A DNA stretch of 64,000 nucleotides from Amia ocellicauda (GCF_036373705.1 NC_089851.1:54327440-54391439); one strand, 5' to 3'. Positions 1-10,041 are shown, numbered from the stretch's first letter. Numbers and translations are program-made. Notes: generated from the sequence alone by a model not told the origin.

Positions 1-207
1 TCCTCCTCCTCAACAACAACAACGAACTTGTAAAATACACATTTTCTTTAAAGAAAACAAAACACACAGATGACAGTCTGATTTCCCATCAGCTACACAG
101 CCAACAGTATCTGAGGTTGAAAGACCTCCCTGGTGCAGAGGAGCCCAGAAGCCAAGCATCGAGAGAGAACAAACGAATGCTTCAGAGAATGCAAAGCGGG
201 GCCAAGC

Positions 208-250
208 GGGCTCGTCCGGGAGTTGAACCCGGGACCTCTCGCACCCTAAG
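208..250 (-). pseudogene. 3'-half tRNA-Pro (deletion unit)
   Basis: Only the anticodon side and T arm remain. The 5' half of the tRNA and the following ~145 bp are deleted, with the junction at a short GAGA-type match. It lacks the A box, so Pol III initiation is not expected. The same junction recurs in four other units. Confidence 0.85.
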
Positions 251-617
251 TGAGACAGCACTGAGAGCATGGTTCAGCAGGCCCGCAAACAACTGAAAAG
301 AATGCCTCTCCTTTGGTGCAGCTCAGGAGTACACGTTCAGCAAAGGTCTCCATAACAAGCCGGCAAACCACATTTCGTCCTCCTCCTCCTCAACAACACA
401 CTACATGTCCTCCTCCTCCTCAACAACAACAACGAACTTGTAAAATACACATTTTCTTTAAAGAAAACAAAACACACAGATGACAGTCTGATTTCCCATC
501 AGCTACACAGCCAACAGTATCTGAGGTTGAAAGACCTCCCTGGTGCAGAGGAGCCCAGAAGCCAAGCATCGAGAGAGAACAAACGAATGCTTCAGAGAAT
601 GCAAAGCGGGGCCAAGC

Positions 618-689
618 GGGCTCGTCCGGGAGTTGAACCCGGGACCTCTCGCACCCTAAGCGAGAATCATACCCCTAGACCAACGAGCC
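618..689 (-). tRNA. tRNA-Pro (AGG), class A
   Basis: Reference copy for class A. The 72 nt reverse strand folds as a cloverleaf. The acceptor pairs GGCTCGT with ACGAGCC, followed by discriminator C73. The anticodon stem is CTCGC/GCGAG, the loop TTAGGGT has U33 and anticodon AGG (Pro), and the T arm CCGGG-TTCAACT-CCCGG is perfect. The A box (TGGTCTAGGGG) and B box (GGTTCAACTCC) are intact. No intron and no encoded CCA. The nearest TTTT terminator on the transcribed strand is about 145 nt downstream, unusually far for a tRNA gene. Confidence 0.93.
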
Positions 690-1195
690 AAGTTAACGGA
701 GGGTGTCGCAGTTTCTGCTGGGCAAGCGCGTAACTGCTTTGGGGCAGACCGGGAGACCTACGCTCACTGACTGATAGCATGGACTGTAGCGCTGAAGTGT
801 CTTTCCAGAACGGTAACCGTATCCCCAGTGAGACAGCACTGAGAGCATGGTTCAGCAGGCCCGCAAACAACTGAAAAGAATGCCTCTCCTTTGGTGCAGC
901 TCAGGAGTACACGTTCAGCAAAGGTCTCCATAACAAGCCGGCAAACCACATTTCGTCCTCCTCCTCCTCAACAACACACTACATGTCCTCCTCCTCCTCC
1001 TCAACAACAACGAACTTGTAAAAAACACATTTTCTTTAAAGAAAACAAAACACACAGATGACAGTCTGATTTCCCATCAGCTTTACAGGCAACAGTATCT
1101 GAGGTCGATAGCCCTCCCTTGTGCAGAGGAGCCCAGAAGCCAGCCTTCAAGAGCAAACGAACAAACACTTCAGTGACTGCAAAGTGGGGCCAAGT

Positions 1196-1267
1196 GGGCT
1201 CGTCCTGGAGTTGAACCCAGGGCCTCTCACACCCTCAGCAAGAATCATACCCCTAGACCAACGAGCC
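1196..1267 (-). tRNA. tRNA-Pro-like (AGG), class B, probable pseudogene
   Basis: Reference copy for class B. The 72 nt length, acceptor stem, A box and B box are as in class A. The anticodon loop is TGAGGGT, so position 33 is G rather than the near-universal U. The anticodon stem CTTGC/GTGAG relies on two G-U pairs. The 5' side of the T stem is CTGGG and the 3' side CCAGG, which pair badly in the normal register but perfectly if shifted by one base, giving an 8 nt loop. It could be transcribed by Pol III but is unlikely to decode normally. Confidence 0.75.
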
Positions 1268-1785
1268 AAGTTAACGGAGGGTGTCGCAGTTTCTGCTGGG
1301 CAAGCGCGTAACTGCTTTGGGGCAGACCGGGAGACCTACGCTCACTGACTGATAGCATGGACTGTAGCGCTGAAGTGTCTTTCCAGAACGGTAACCGTAT
1401 CCCCAGTGAGACAGCACTGAGAGCATGGTTCAGCAGGCCCGCAAACAACTGAAAAGAATGCCTCTCCTTTGGTGCAGCTCAGGAGTACACGTTCAGCAAA
1501 GGTCTCCATAACAAGCCGGCAAACCACATTTCGTCCTCCTCCTCCTCAACAACACACTACATGTCCTCCTCCTCCTCCTCAACAACAACAACAACAACAA
1601 CGAACTTGTAAAAAACACATTTTCTTTAAAGAAAACAAAACACACAGATGACAGTCTGATTTCCCATCAGCTTTACAGGCAACAGTATCTGAGGTCGATA
1701 GCCCTCCCTTGTGCAGAGGAGCCCAGAAGCCAGCCTTCAAGAGCAAACGAACAAACACTTCAGTGACTGCAAAGTGGGGCCAAGT

Positions 1786-1857
1786 GGGCTCGTCCTGGAG
1801 TTGAACCCAGGGCCTCTCACACCCTCAGCAAGAATCATACCCCTAGACCAACGAGCC
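1786..1857 (-). tRNA. tRNA-Pro-like (AGG), class B
   Basis: Class B copy 590 bp from the previous one. The tRNA sequence is identical to the copy at 1196. Confidence 0.72.
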
Positions 1858-2363
1858 AAGTTAACGGAGGGTGTCGCAGTTTCTGCTGGGCAAGCGCGTA
1901 ACTGCTTTGGGGCAGACCGGGAGACCTACGCACACTGACTGATAGCATGGACTGTAGCGCTGAAGTGTCTTTCCAGAACGGTAACCGTATCCCCAGTGAG
2001 ACAGCACTGAGAGCATGGTTCAGCAGGCCCGCAAACAACTGAAAAGAATGCCTCTCCTTTGGTGCAGCTCAGGAGTACACGTTCAGCAAAGGTCTCCATA
2101 ACAAGCCGGCAAACCACATTTCGTCCTCCTCCTCCTCAACAACACACTACATGTCCTCCTCCTCCTCAACAACAACAACGAACTTGTAAAATACACATTT
2201 TCTTTAAAGAAAACAAAACACACAGATGACAGTCTGATTTCCCATCAGCTACACAGCCAACAGTATCTGAGGTTGAAAGACCTCCCTGGTGCAGAGGAGC
2301 CCAGAAGCCAAGCATCGAGAGAGAACAAACGAATGCTTCAGAGAATGCAAAGCGGGGCCAAGC

Positions 2364-2406
2364 GGGCTCGTCCGGGAGTTGAACCCGGGACCTCTCGCAC
2401 CCTAAG
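2364..2406 (-). pseudogene. 3'-half tRNA-Pro (deletion unit)
   Basis: Same deletion junction as the half copy at 208, inside a 410 bp short unit. It pairs with the full unit at 2774 as a 988 bp two-unit block that is repeated once. Confidence 0.85.
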
Positions 2407-2773
2407 TGAGACAGCACTGAGAGCATGGTTCAGCAGGCCCGCAAACAACTGAAAAGAATGCCTCTCCTTTGGTGCAGCTCAGGAGTACACGTTCAGCAAA
2501 GGTCTCCATAACAAGCCGGCAAACCACATTTCGTCCTCCTCCTCCTCAACAACACACTACATGTCCTCCTCCTCCTCAACAACAACAACGAACTTGTAAA
2601 ATACACATTTTCTTTAAAGAAAACAAAACACACAGATGACAGTCTGATTTCCCATCAGCTACACAGCCAACAGTATCTGAGGTTGAAAGACCTCCCTGGT
2701 GCAGAGGAGCCCAGAAGCCAAGCATCGAGAGAGAACAAACGAATGCTTCAGAGAATGCAAAGCGGGGCCAAGC

Positions 2774-2845
2774 GGGCTCGTCCGGGAGTTGAACCCGGGA
2801 CCTCTCGCACCCTAAGCGAGAATCATACCCCTAGACCAACGAGCC
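2774..2845 (-). tRNA. tRNA-Pro (AGG), class A
   Basis: Intact class A cloverleaf, with C73 and U33 present. Second unit of the 988 bp block. Confidence 0.92.
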
Positions 2846-3351
2846 AAGTTAACGGAGGGTGTTGCAGTTTCTGCTGGGCAAGCGCGTAACTGCTTTGGGG
2901 CAGACCGGGAGACCTACGCTCACTGACTGATAGCATGGACTGTAGCGCTGAAGTGTCTTTCCAGAACGGTAACCGTATCCCCAGTGAGACAGCACTGAGA
3001 GCATGGTTCAGCAGGCCCGCAAACAACTGAAAAGAATGCCTCTCCTTTGGTGCAGCTCAGGAGTACACGTTCAGCAAAGGTCTCCATAACAAGCCGGCAA
3101 ACCACATTTCGTCCTCCTCCTCCTCAACAACACACTACATGTCCTCCTCCTCCTCAACAACAACAACGAACTTGTAAAATACACATTTTCTTTAAAGAAA
3201 ACAAAACACACAGATGACAGTCTGATTTCCCATCAGCTACACAGCCAACAGTATCTGAGGTTGAAAGACCTCCCTGGTGCAGAGGAGCCCAGAAGCCAAG
3301 CATCGAGAGAGAACAAACGAATGCTTCAGAGAATGCAAAGCGGGGCCAAGC

Positions 3352-3394
3352 GGGCTCGTCCGGGAGTTGAACCCGGGACCTCTCGCACCCTAAG
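3352..3394 (-). pseudogene. 3'-half tRNA-Pro (deletion unit)
   Basis: Third copy of the same deletion junction, exactly 988 bp from the one at 2364, so it spread by duplication rather than repeated deletion. Confidence 0.85.
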
Positions 3395-3761
3395 TGAGAC
3401 AGCACTGAGAGCATGGTTCAGCAGGCCCGCAAACAACTGAAAAGAATGCCTCTCCTTTGGTGCAGCTCAGGAGTACACGTTCAGCAAAGGTCTCCATAAC
3501 AAGCCGGCAAACCACATTTCGTCCTCCTCCTCCTCAACAACACACTACATGTCCTCCTCCTCCTCAACAACAACAACGAACTTGTAAAATACACATTTTC
3601 TTTAAAGAAAACAAAACACACAGATGACAGTCTGATTTCCCATCAGCTACACAGCCAACAGTATCTGAGGTTGAAAGACCTCCCTGGTGCAGAGGAGCCC
3701 AGAAGCCAAGCATCGAGAGAGAACAAACGAATGCTTCAGAGAATGCAAAGCGGGGCCAAGC

Positions 3762-3833
3762 GGGCTCGTCCGGGAGTTGAACCCGGGACCTCTCGCACCC
3801 TAAACGAGAATCATACCCCTAGACCAACGAGCC
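3762..3833 (-). tRNA. tRNA-Pro (AGG), class A
   Basis: Class A with one change in the anticodon stem (position 31 is T, giving a T-G closing pair). Otherwise intact. Confidence 0.88.
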
Positions 3834-4339
3834 AAGTTAACGGAGGGTGTTGCAGTTTCTGCTGGGCAAGCGCGTAACTGCTTTGGGGCAGACCGGGAGA
3901 CCTACGCTCACTGACTGATAGCATGGACTGTAGCGCTGAAGTGTCTTTCCAGAACGGTAACCGTATCCCCAGTGAGACAGCACTGAGAGCATGGTTCAGC
4001 AGGCCCGCAAACAACTGAAAAGAATGCCTCTCCTTTGGTGCAGCTCAGGAGTACACGTTCAGCAAAGGTCTCCATAACAAGCCGGCAAACCACATTTCGT
4101 CCTCCTCCTCCTCAACAACACACTACATGTCCTCCTCCTCCTCAACAACAACAACGAACTTGTAAAATACACATTTTCTTTAAAGAAAACAAAACACACA
4201 GATGACAGTCTGATTTCCCATCAGCTATACAGCCAACAGTATCTGAGGTCGATAGCCCTCCCTTGTGCAGAGGAGCCCAGAAGCCAGCCTTCAAGAGCAA
4301 ACGAACGAACACTTCGGTGACTACAAAGTGGGGCCAAGT

Positions 4340-4411
4340 GGGCTCGTCCTGGAGTTGAACACACGGCCTCTCACACCCTCAGCAAGAATCATACCCCTAG
4401 ACCAACGAGCC
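4340..4411 (-). pseudogene. tRNA-Pro-like, class B, damaged T arm
   Basis: Class B copy in which substitutions on the 5' side of the T stem destroy pairing in either register. The anticodon triplet is still AGG with G33. Confidence 0.7.
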
Positions 4412-4917
4412 AAGTTAACGGAGGGTGTCGCAGTTTCTGCTGGGCAAGCGCGTAACTGCTTTGGGGCAGACCGGGAGACCTACGCTCACTGACTGATAGC
4501 ATGGACTGTAGCGCTGAAGTGTCTTTCCAGAACGGTAACCGTATCCCCAGTGAGACAGCACTGAGAGCATGGTTCAGCAGGCCCGCAAACAACTGAAAAG
4601 AATGCCTCTCCTTTGGTGCAGCTCAGGAGTACACGTTCAGCAAAGGTCTCCATAACAAGCCGGCAAACCACATTTCGTCCTCCTCCTCCTCAACAACACA
4701 CTACATGTCCTCCTCCTCCTCAACAACAACAACGAACTTGTAAAATACACATTTTCTTTAAAGAAAACAAAACACACAGATAACAGTCTGATTTCCCATC
4801 AGCTACACAGCCAACAGTATCTGAGGTTGAAAGACCTCCCTGGTGCAGAGGAGCCCAGAAGCCAAGCATCGAGAGAAAACAAACGAATGCTTCAGAGAAT
4901 GCAAAGCGGGGCCAAGC

Positions 4918-4989
4918 GGGCTCGTCCGGGAGTTGAACCCGGGACCTCTCGCACCCTAAGCGAGAATCATACCCCTAGACCAACGAGCC
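4918..4989 (-). tRNA. tRNA-Pro (AGG), class A with nearby terminator
   Basis: Intact class A cloverleaf. A unit-specific substitution creates TTTT on the transcribed strand (plus-strand AAAA at 4876-4879), 39 nt past the tRNA. I saw no other copy with a T4 this close, so this may be the best-terminated gene of the array. Confidence 0.93.
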
Positions 4990-5495
4990 AAGTTAACGGA
5001 GGGTGTCGCAGTTTCTGCTGGGCAAGCGCGTAACTGCTTTGGGGCAGACCGGGAGACCTACGCTCACTGACTGATAGCATGGACTGTAGCGCTGAAGTGT
5101 CTTTCCAGAACGGTAACCGTATCCCCAGTGAGACAGCACTGAGAGCATGGTTCAGCAGGCCCGCAAACAACTGAAAAGAATGCCTCTCCTTTGGTGCAGC
5201 TCAGGAGTACACGTTCAGCAAAGGTCTCCATAACAAGCCGGCAAACCACATTTCGTCCTCCTCCTCCTCAACAACACACTACATGTCCTCCTCCTCCTCA
5301 ACAACAACAACGAACTTGTAAAATACACATTTTCTTTAAAGAAAACAAAACACACAGATGACAGTCTGATTTCCCATCAGCTACACAGCCAACAGTATCT
5401 GAGGTTGAAAGACCTCCCTGGTGCAGAGGAGCCCAGAAGCCAAGCATCGAGAGAGAACAAACGAATGCTTCAGAGAATGCAAAGCGGGGCCAAGC

Positions 5496-5567
5496 GGGCT
5501 CGTCCGGGAGTTGAACCCGGGACCTCTCGCACCCTAAGCGAGAATCATACCCCTAGACCAACGAGCC
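5496..5567 (-). tRNA. tRNA-Pro (AGG), class A
   Basis: Intact class A cloverleaf, 578 bp from the previous copy. Confidence 0.92.
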
Positions 5568-6073
5568 AAGTTAACGGAGGGTGTCGCAGTTTCTGCTGGG
5601 CAAGCGCGTAACTGCTTTGGGGCAGACCGGGAGACCTACGCTCACTGACTGATAGCATGGACTGTAGCGCTGAAGTGTCTTTCCAGAACGGTAACCGTAT
5701 CCCCAGTGAGACAGCACTGAGAGCATGGTTCAGCAGGCCCGCAAACAACTGAAAAGAATGCCTCTCCTTTGGTGCAGCTCAGGAGTACACGTTCAGCAAA
5801 GGTCTCCATAACAAGCCGGCAAACCACATTTCGTCCTCCTCCTCCTCAACAACACACTACATGTCCTCCTCCTCCTCAACAACAACAACGAACTTGTAAA
5901 ATACACATTTTCTTTAAAGAAAACAAAACACACAGATGACAGTCTGATTTCCCATCAGCTACACAGCCAACAGTATGTGAGGTTGAAAGACCTCCCTGGT
6001 GCAGAGGAGCCCAGAAGCCAAGCATCGAGAGAGAACAAACGAATGCTTCAGAGAATGCAAAGCGGGGCCAAGC

Positions 6074-6145
6074 GGGCTCGTCCTGGAGTTGAACCCAGGG
6101 CCTCTCACACCCTCAGCAAGAATCATACCCCTAGACCAACGAGCC
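6074..6145 (-). tRNA. tRNA-Pro-like (AGG), class B, edge copy
   Basis: Class B tRNA body, but its 3' flank is of class A type, so this unit is a mosaic. Its upstream flank is diverged from all other units, which marks the array edge. Confidence 0.7.
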
Positions 6146-6215
6146 AAGCTAATAGGCAATATTGCATGTTCTCCTGGGCAAGCACATAACTGCTTGAGGC
6201 AGACCCTCACCTGAT

Positions 6216-6734
6216 CACCACATGTGGTTACACTTTAAGAAGGGGTGAGTTTAAGGTCATCGGTAACATCACAAAGGTTGGCAGCATTTTACATGAATAT
6301 GTAAAGTTAAAAACACACACTACATGTAAATAAGCCATACTACTTGTTTAGTGTATGTAAGCTCGTTCTGTAATCATACATCATCCATACTAGTATTTAA
6401 TAATTGAATTAACTATACACAAACTACTTGGTCAATTCACTCTTGTTACCGTGTAATTACAGTGCAAGTAAATTGTAATAATTGTAGCGTTGTATATTGG
6501 GCCATATTTTACATGTAACTATATATTTCATATTTGTCCAATTAATGTACATTTGTTTTTTTTGTTTTTTAGCTGGTACCAAAACATTGGACTCTGGAAC
6601 TAAAAGGTCGGAAATTGGAAGAACTATTAATGACAAATGAATGACCGCTGATACAAGTAAATAGTGTTTCCTCAAATCTAAAGTGAGACCTTTTTGAATG
6701 AATCTGTAATACATGCCCTAAACAGAATGAGAAC
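6216..6734. other. AT-rich spacer, no gene seen
   Basis: AT-rich, weakly structured DNA between the array edge and a Tc1-like fragment. The last ~180 bp may be eroded 5' sequence of that transposon, but no coding match is readable. Confidence 0.5.
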
Positions 6735-7376
6735 ATGGATCCATCATGCCTTGTTACCACTGTGCAGGCTGGTGGTGGTGGTGTAATGGTGTGGGGGATG
6801 TTTTCTTGGCACACTTTATGCCCCTTAGTGCCAATTGGGCATCGTTTAAATGCCACGGCCTACCTGAGCATTGTTTCTGACCATGTCCATCCCTTTATGA
6901 CCACCATGTACCCATCCTCTGATGGCTACTTCCAGCAGGATAATGCACCATGTCACAAAGGTCGAATCATTTCAAATTGGTTTCTTGAACATGACAATGA
7001 GTTCACTGTACTAAACTGGCCCCCACAGTCACCAGATCTCAACCCAATAGAGCATCTTTGGGATGTGGTGGAACGGGAGCTTCGTGCCCTGGATGTGCAT
7101 CCCACAAATCTCCATCAATTGCAAGATGCTATCCTATCAATATGGGCCAACATTTCTAAAGAATGCTTTCAGCACCTTGTTGAATCAATGCCACGTAGAA
7201 TTAAGGCAGTTCTGAAGGCAAAAGGGGGTCAAACACCAAGTGAGTACCAAGTGAAATCTATTAAAGTATTGAAGTATCCCAATGTTTTAAGTTACACTTC
7301 ATGTATACATGTGTTTGGAAGTTTATCCAAATATATTCTACCAGTATATTTAGAATGCAACATTTTTGCAGTCTAA
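6735..7376 (+). pseudogene. Tc1-like transposase, C-terminal fragment
   Basis: Encodes the C-terminal part of a Tc1/mariner DD34E transposase. Visible motifs are GGGGVMVWGMFSW, then QQDNAPCH carrying the second catalytic Asp, then SPDLNPIEHLWDVVE with the final catalytic Glu, and a basic tail ending in VLKAKGG. The DNA-binding N-terminus and the first catalytic Asp region are missing upstream, so the copy is 5'-truncated and cannot be active. The last ~40 codons are read-through into AT-rich flank. The element would have acted in the nucleus, cutting at its own inverted repeats. Confidence 0.9.
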
Positions 7377-7791
7377 TATATTCACAGTATACAATACATG
7401 CAATATGAGATTGTTGTGTATTTAGCAGTATACTAAATGTATATTATAAGGGGACATATATGTATGCATTTTTATATATTTAGTATAAAATACATGTGTA
7501 GATGTTACAGTATATTTGCATATAATTATAGATATATTAAAAACAAGTTTACATATAATTCTGAATATACTTAAGTTATATTAAGCAATATTTGTATTGT
7601 ATAATATAGTGTATTTGACCATATTTCTGTATCAAGTGACAGTGCAATTGATATTTAAAAGAATATTTTCACCATATATTATAAAATGGTATGCACATTT
7701 ATAAAACATATTAATACATTAAAATACATTTCATATTTCAGAATAATATATATTTTTAAATATTTTATTTTTGTAAGGGTATCTTCCATAA
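7377..7791. other. AT-rich flank with TATA-type iterations
   Basis: Very AT-rich stretch rich in short iterations such as AGTATATT and TACATGTAT. No gene seen. Confidence 0.5.
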
Positions 7792-7977
7792 ATGCAGTTT
7801 TACCAAACAAAGGAAAACCAGGAAAGGTTGGTGGAGGAGATTACGCAGTTTTGGCAGCCCATTCTGAAACCCACTGCAGAATATATTCTGGCAGGAGGTC
7901 TGATTAAAATACTGGAAAATCTTCAATCAAAGTCAAGAAATGTGTCAAAAGGCTTCCAGTTTCCTTTCCTGCCATGA
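7792..7977 (+). CDS. Unidentified 61-residue ORF, possible last exon
   Basis: Open frame ending in TGA with a balanced, protein-like composition (segments TKENQERLVEEITQFW and PTAEYILAGGLIKIL suggest helices) in a very AT-rich setting where long frames are unlikely. A possible splice acceptor (CCATAAATGCAG) lies just upstream, so it may be a 3' exon of a host- or transposon-derived gene. I do not recognise the family. Confidence 0.3.
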   Translation: MQFYQTKENQERLVEEITQFWQPILKPTAEYILAGGLIKILENLQSKSRNVSKGFQFPFLP

Positions 7978-7994
7978 GAAGTATGCTGATTTCA

Positions 7995-8310
7995 GAACCT
8001 CTATGAAGTAGATTCCTTATTTTTCAAAAAATAAGTAATGGTTATTTTTTTCATTGTTTCCTCAATATATTAATAATAAACTGTTTTATTTTTTTCTGCA
8101 AAATAAGTAAAGTTTACTTATTTATTTCTGGTTCCTGTTTTTTTTTTTTTTAAATAAGTAATGGTTATTTATTTTTATCTTTCTTGTTTATTACTTTTTC
8201 TGTGAATTCTGATTCTAGTAGTATGAAGAAATAAGTAATAGTTACTCATTCCTTATTTCTGTTTCCCTGTTTTTTCACAAAATAAGTAATGGTTATTTCA
8301 AAAATCCCTG
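7995..8310. repeat. Degenerate repeat around AAATAAGTAATGGTTATTT
   Basis: At least four imperfect copies of a short module centred on AAATAAGTAATGGTTATTT, each flanked by T-rich runs. Related modules reappear near 9645-9720. Looks like a decayed tandem or foldback element. Confidence 0.5.
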
Positions 8311-8380
8311 TTTACAAATGTAAGGACTTATAGGACAACAGCATTACATACAGATAGATAACATACATTAGTTATTATGG

Positions 8381-8494
8381 TAACAAGTGTCCATTATAAA
8401 CAATCTATTAACAAATTATTGATTATGTTATTGTTATATGATTATTACAAATTATAAATATATTAGACATTTTTATTTAAACATTTTTGCTATA
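8381..8494 (+). repeat. Inverted repeat, left arm
   Basis: Starts near AAGTGTCCATTATAAACAA and ends near TTTTTGCTATA. It is matched in reverse at 8863-8967. The two arms flank a different interspersed repeat. Confidence 0.75.
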
Positions 8495-8502
8495 CTATGT
8501 AG

Positions 8503-8756
8503 TTTGCATGTTCTCCCCGTGTCCACGTGGGTTTCCTCCCACCGTCCAAAGACATGTGGGTTAGGTTAATTGGCTTCTCTAAATTGCCCTGTATGTGGGT
8601 GTGTCTGCGTGTGTGTGTGTGTGTGTGTGTGTGTTGCCCAGCGATGGACTGGGGTCCCGTCCTGGGTGTATTCCTGCCTTGTGCCCTTTGCCTGCCGGGA
8701 TCAGTGCTCGGCGACCTTCGCCAGGATAACTGGTTTCAAAAATGGATGGATAATAG
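8503..8756 (+). repeat. Fish interspersed repeat (SINE/LINE-type 3' part)
   Basis: Carries the landmarks of a widespread fish repeat: GCATGTTCTCCCCGTGT, GGGTTTCCTCCCACCGTCC, GGTTAATTGGCTTCTCTAAA, GCGATGGACTGGGGTCCCGTCC, and a TGGATGGATAA tail. It interrupts an inverted-repeat element, so it is younger than that element. The subfamily is uncertain. Confidence 0.7.
8609..8634 (+). repeat. (GT)n microsatellite
   Basis: Thirteen GT dinucleotides inside the interspersed repeat. Confidence 0.95.
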
Positions 8757-8862
8757 CAGCAATTAACTGGCATGGCAGTTAATGATAATAGATTGATATC
8801 GATGTGCAAATGTCATGTTATTATACCCTTTATTAAATATGTTATTAAATACCTTAAAACAT

Positions 8863-8967
8863 ATTATAGCAAAAAAGTTTAAAAATGTCTAATATATTTA
8901 TAATTTGTAAAATTAATCATATAATAATAACATAACATGTTAATAGATTGTTTATAATGGACACTTA
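8863..8967 (-). repeat. Inverted repeat, right arm
   Basis: Reverse complement of the left arm at about 8381-8494, diverged by scattered substitutions and small gaps. Confidence 0.75.
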
Positions 8968-8985
8968 AAATAAAGCATTACCATT

Positions 8986-9735
8986 ATTCTTAATACATGG
9001 ATACAAGATAATCAACAACATGGGAGGGCTTGAGAATCTGCTATGGCTTTGTGCAAGGAAATTTGGCACTGAATAAATGTTGGCTACAGCAAACATGCGC
9101 TGCTGTACAGGCTGACAGAGACACTGTGATGCATTTCTTCAATGAGTGATGCTTACTTAATCTTTATTTCCATTTCCCAGTTTAAGGACACTTATCTCTA
9201 CAGCATTACTTCAGTAGTTCACGCAGCCCCCTATAGAAGTCAGCGGAAGATGTAGTGATTGAAGTAATGGAGGTATCTTGGCCTGTACACACTTGGCAGA
9301 GGGAACGACAGCCTGGCCATGGAACACCTACCCCCAGCTCCATCTTGAGATTAGCGAGAGGCAGCAGTGATGCAGCGCTATGGAGCCTACAGCGCAGGGA
9401 AGGGACTTAATGCGTGGTATCTCTGATGTAGTGCTTGTGTGTTTTTCAGGTCTTTTCTATAATGTGCTTTCTGTATTGTCATAAACCCCTGGCACTTTTT
9501 GTCACTGTTACTCTATATTGTTTTGCATTACATTCATAAAGAAAATAAAACGAAAAATCTCTAATAGTGTGTGTCTCAATGGTTGTGTTTGTTCATACAT
9601 CGATAAAAAACGTTTGGAAATACTATGAAAAGTAAAATGTAGATAACAAATAAGTAATCATAAGTTATTTCTGTGTCCTATTCTGTAAAAAATAAGAAAT
9701 GATTAGTCCTACTTATTAAGTGGTCACTGAACAGT
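8986..9735. other. Unique-looking spacer
   Basis: Mixed-composition DNA with no convincing ORF or RNA gene. A perfect 10 bp inverted pair (CATTACTTCA near 9204, TGAAGTAATG near 9260) could form a hairpin. ATAAGTAAT-type modules recur at the end. Confidence 0.4.
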
Positions 9736-9739
9736 GTGC

Positions 9740-10041
9740 TCTCTGTCAAAAGCCAGCTTTTGGGCTCCTCTGCACAAGAGGGCTTTTGACCTCAGATGCT
9801 GTTGCCTGTGCAGCTGAAGGGAAATCAGACTGTCATCTGTGTGTTTTTCTATAAAACAAATGTGTATTATGCAAGTTTGTTGTGGTTGTTGAGGAGGAGG
9901 AGGAGGAGGAGGAGGACGACATGTAGTGTGTTGTTGAGGAGGAGAACTTTGTGAAGCCACTTGTTCAGTTGGCCCGTTGGTCTAGGAGTATGATTCTCAC
10001 TTAGTGTGCGAGAGGTCCTGTGTTCAACTCCTGAACGAGCC
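9740..10041 (+). repeat. Diverged, inverted relic of the tRNA-Pro unit
   Basis: Read on the plus strand it runs through the same modules as an array unit read on its minus strand: TTGGGCTCCTCTGCACAAG, ACTGTCATCTGTGTG, the GAG-rich doublet separated by ACATGTAGTGTGTTGTTGAG, then a tRNA-Pro-like sequence. The ~290 bp segment that precedes the tRNA in array units is absent here. Divergence is far higher than inside the arrays. Confidence 0.8.

Larger units (their letters stand above)
1..6215 (-). repeat. tRNA-Pro tandem array, left block
   Basis: Tandem units of 578-590 bp, plus shorter deletion units of about 410 bp. Each carries a tRNA-Pro copy on the minus strand. Read on the minus strand a unit is: tRNA (72 bp), about 145 bp of 3' flank, a T-rich stretch with a 16 bp palindrome, a TTG/GAG microsatellite doublet, then about 290 bp up to the next tRNA. 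The block is cut by the window start. It ends in a diverged unit whose tRNA upstream flank (6146-6215) matches the array only loosely, which suggests a true array edge. Neighbouring units are nearly identical, a sign of recent homogenisation. Confidence 0.95.

Noticed and set aside
667-870. 67-, 61- and 86-residue ORFs repeated dozens of times on the minus strand of the arrays
   Set aside because: They are kept open only because the units are near-identical copies. They overlap the tRNA and its flank, have no start context or family, and the diverged relic at 9740 does not keep them.
1469-1651. Poly-Pro/poly-Gln ORFs on the plus strand of the arrays
   Set aside because: They translate the GAG/CAA microsatellites in one frame. 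Length follows microsatellite slippage, not coding constraint.
1-6215. CRISPR-like or phage repeat array
   Set aside because: Units are ~580 bp without unique spacers, carry tRNA promoters, and sit among eukaryotic transposons.
6569-6856. 95-residue minus-strand ORF over the Tc1 fragment
   Set aside because: Antisense shadow of the transposase frame.
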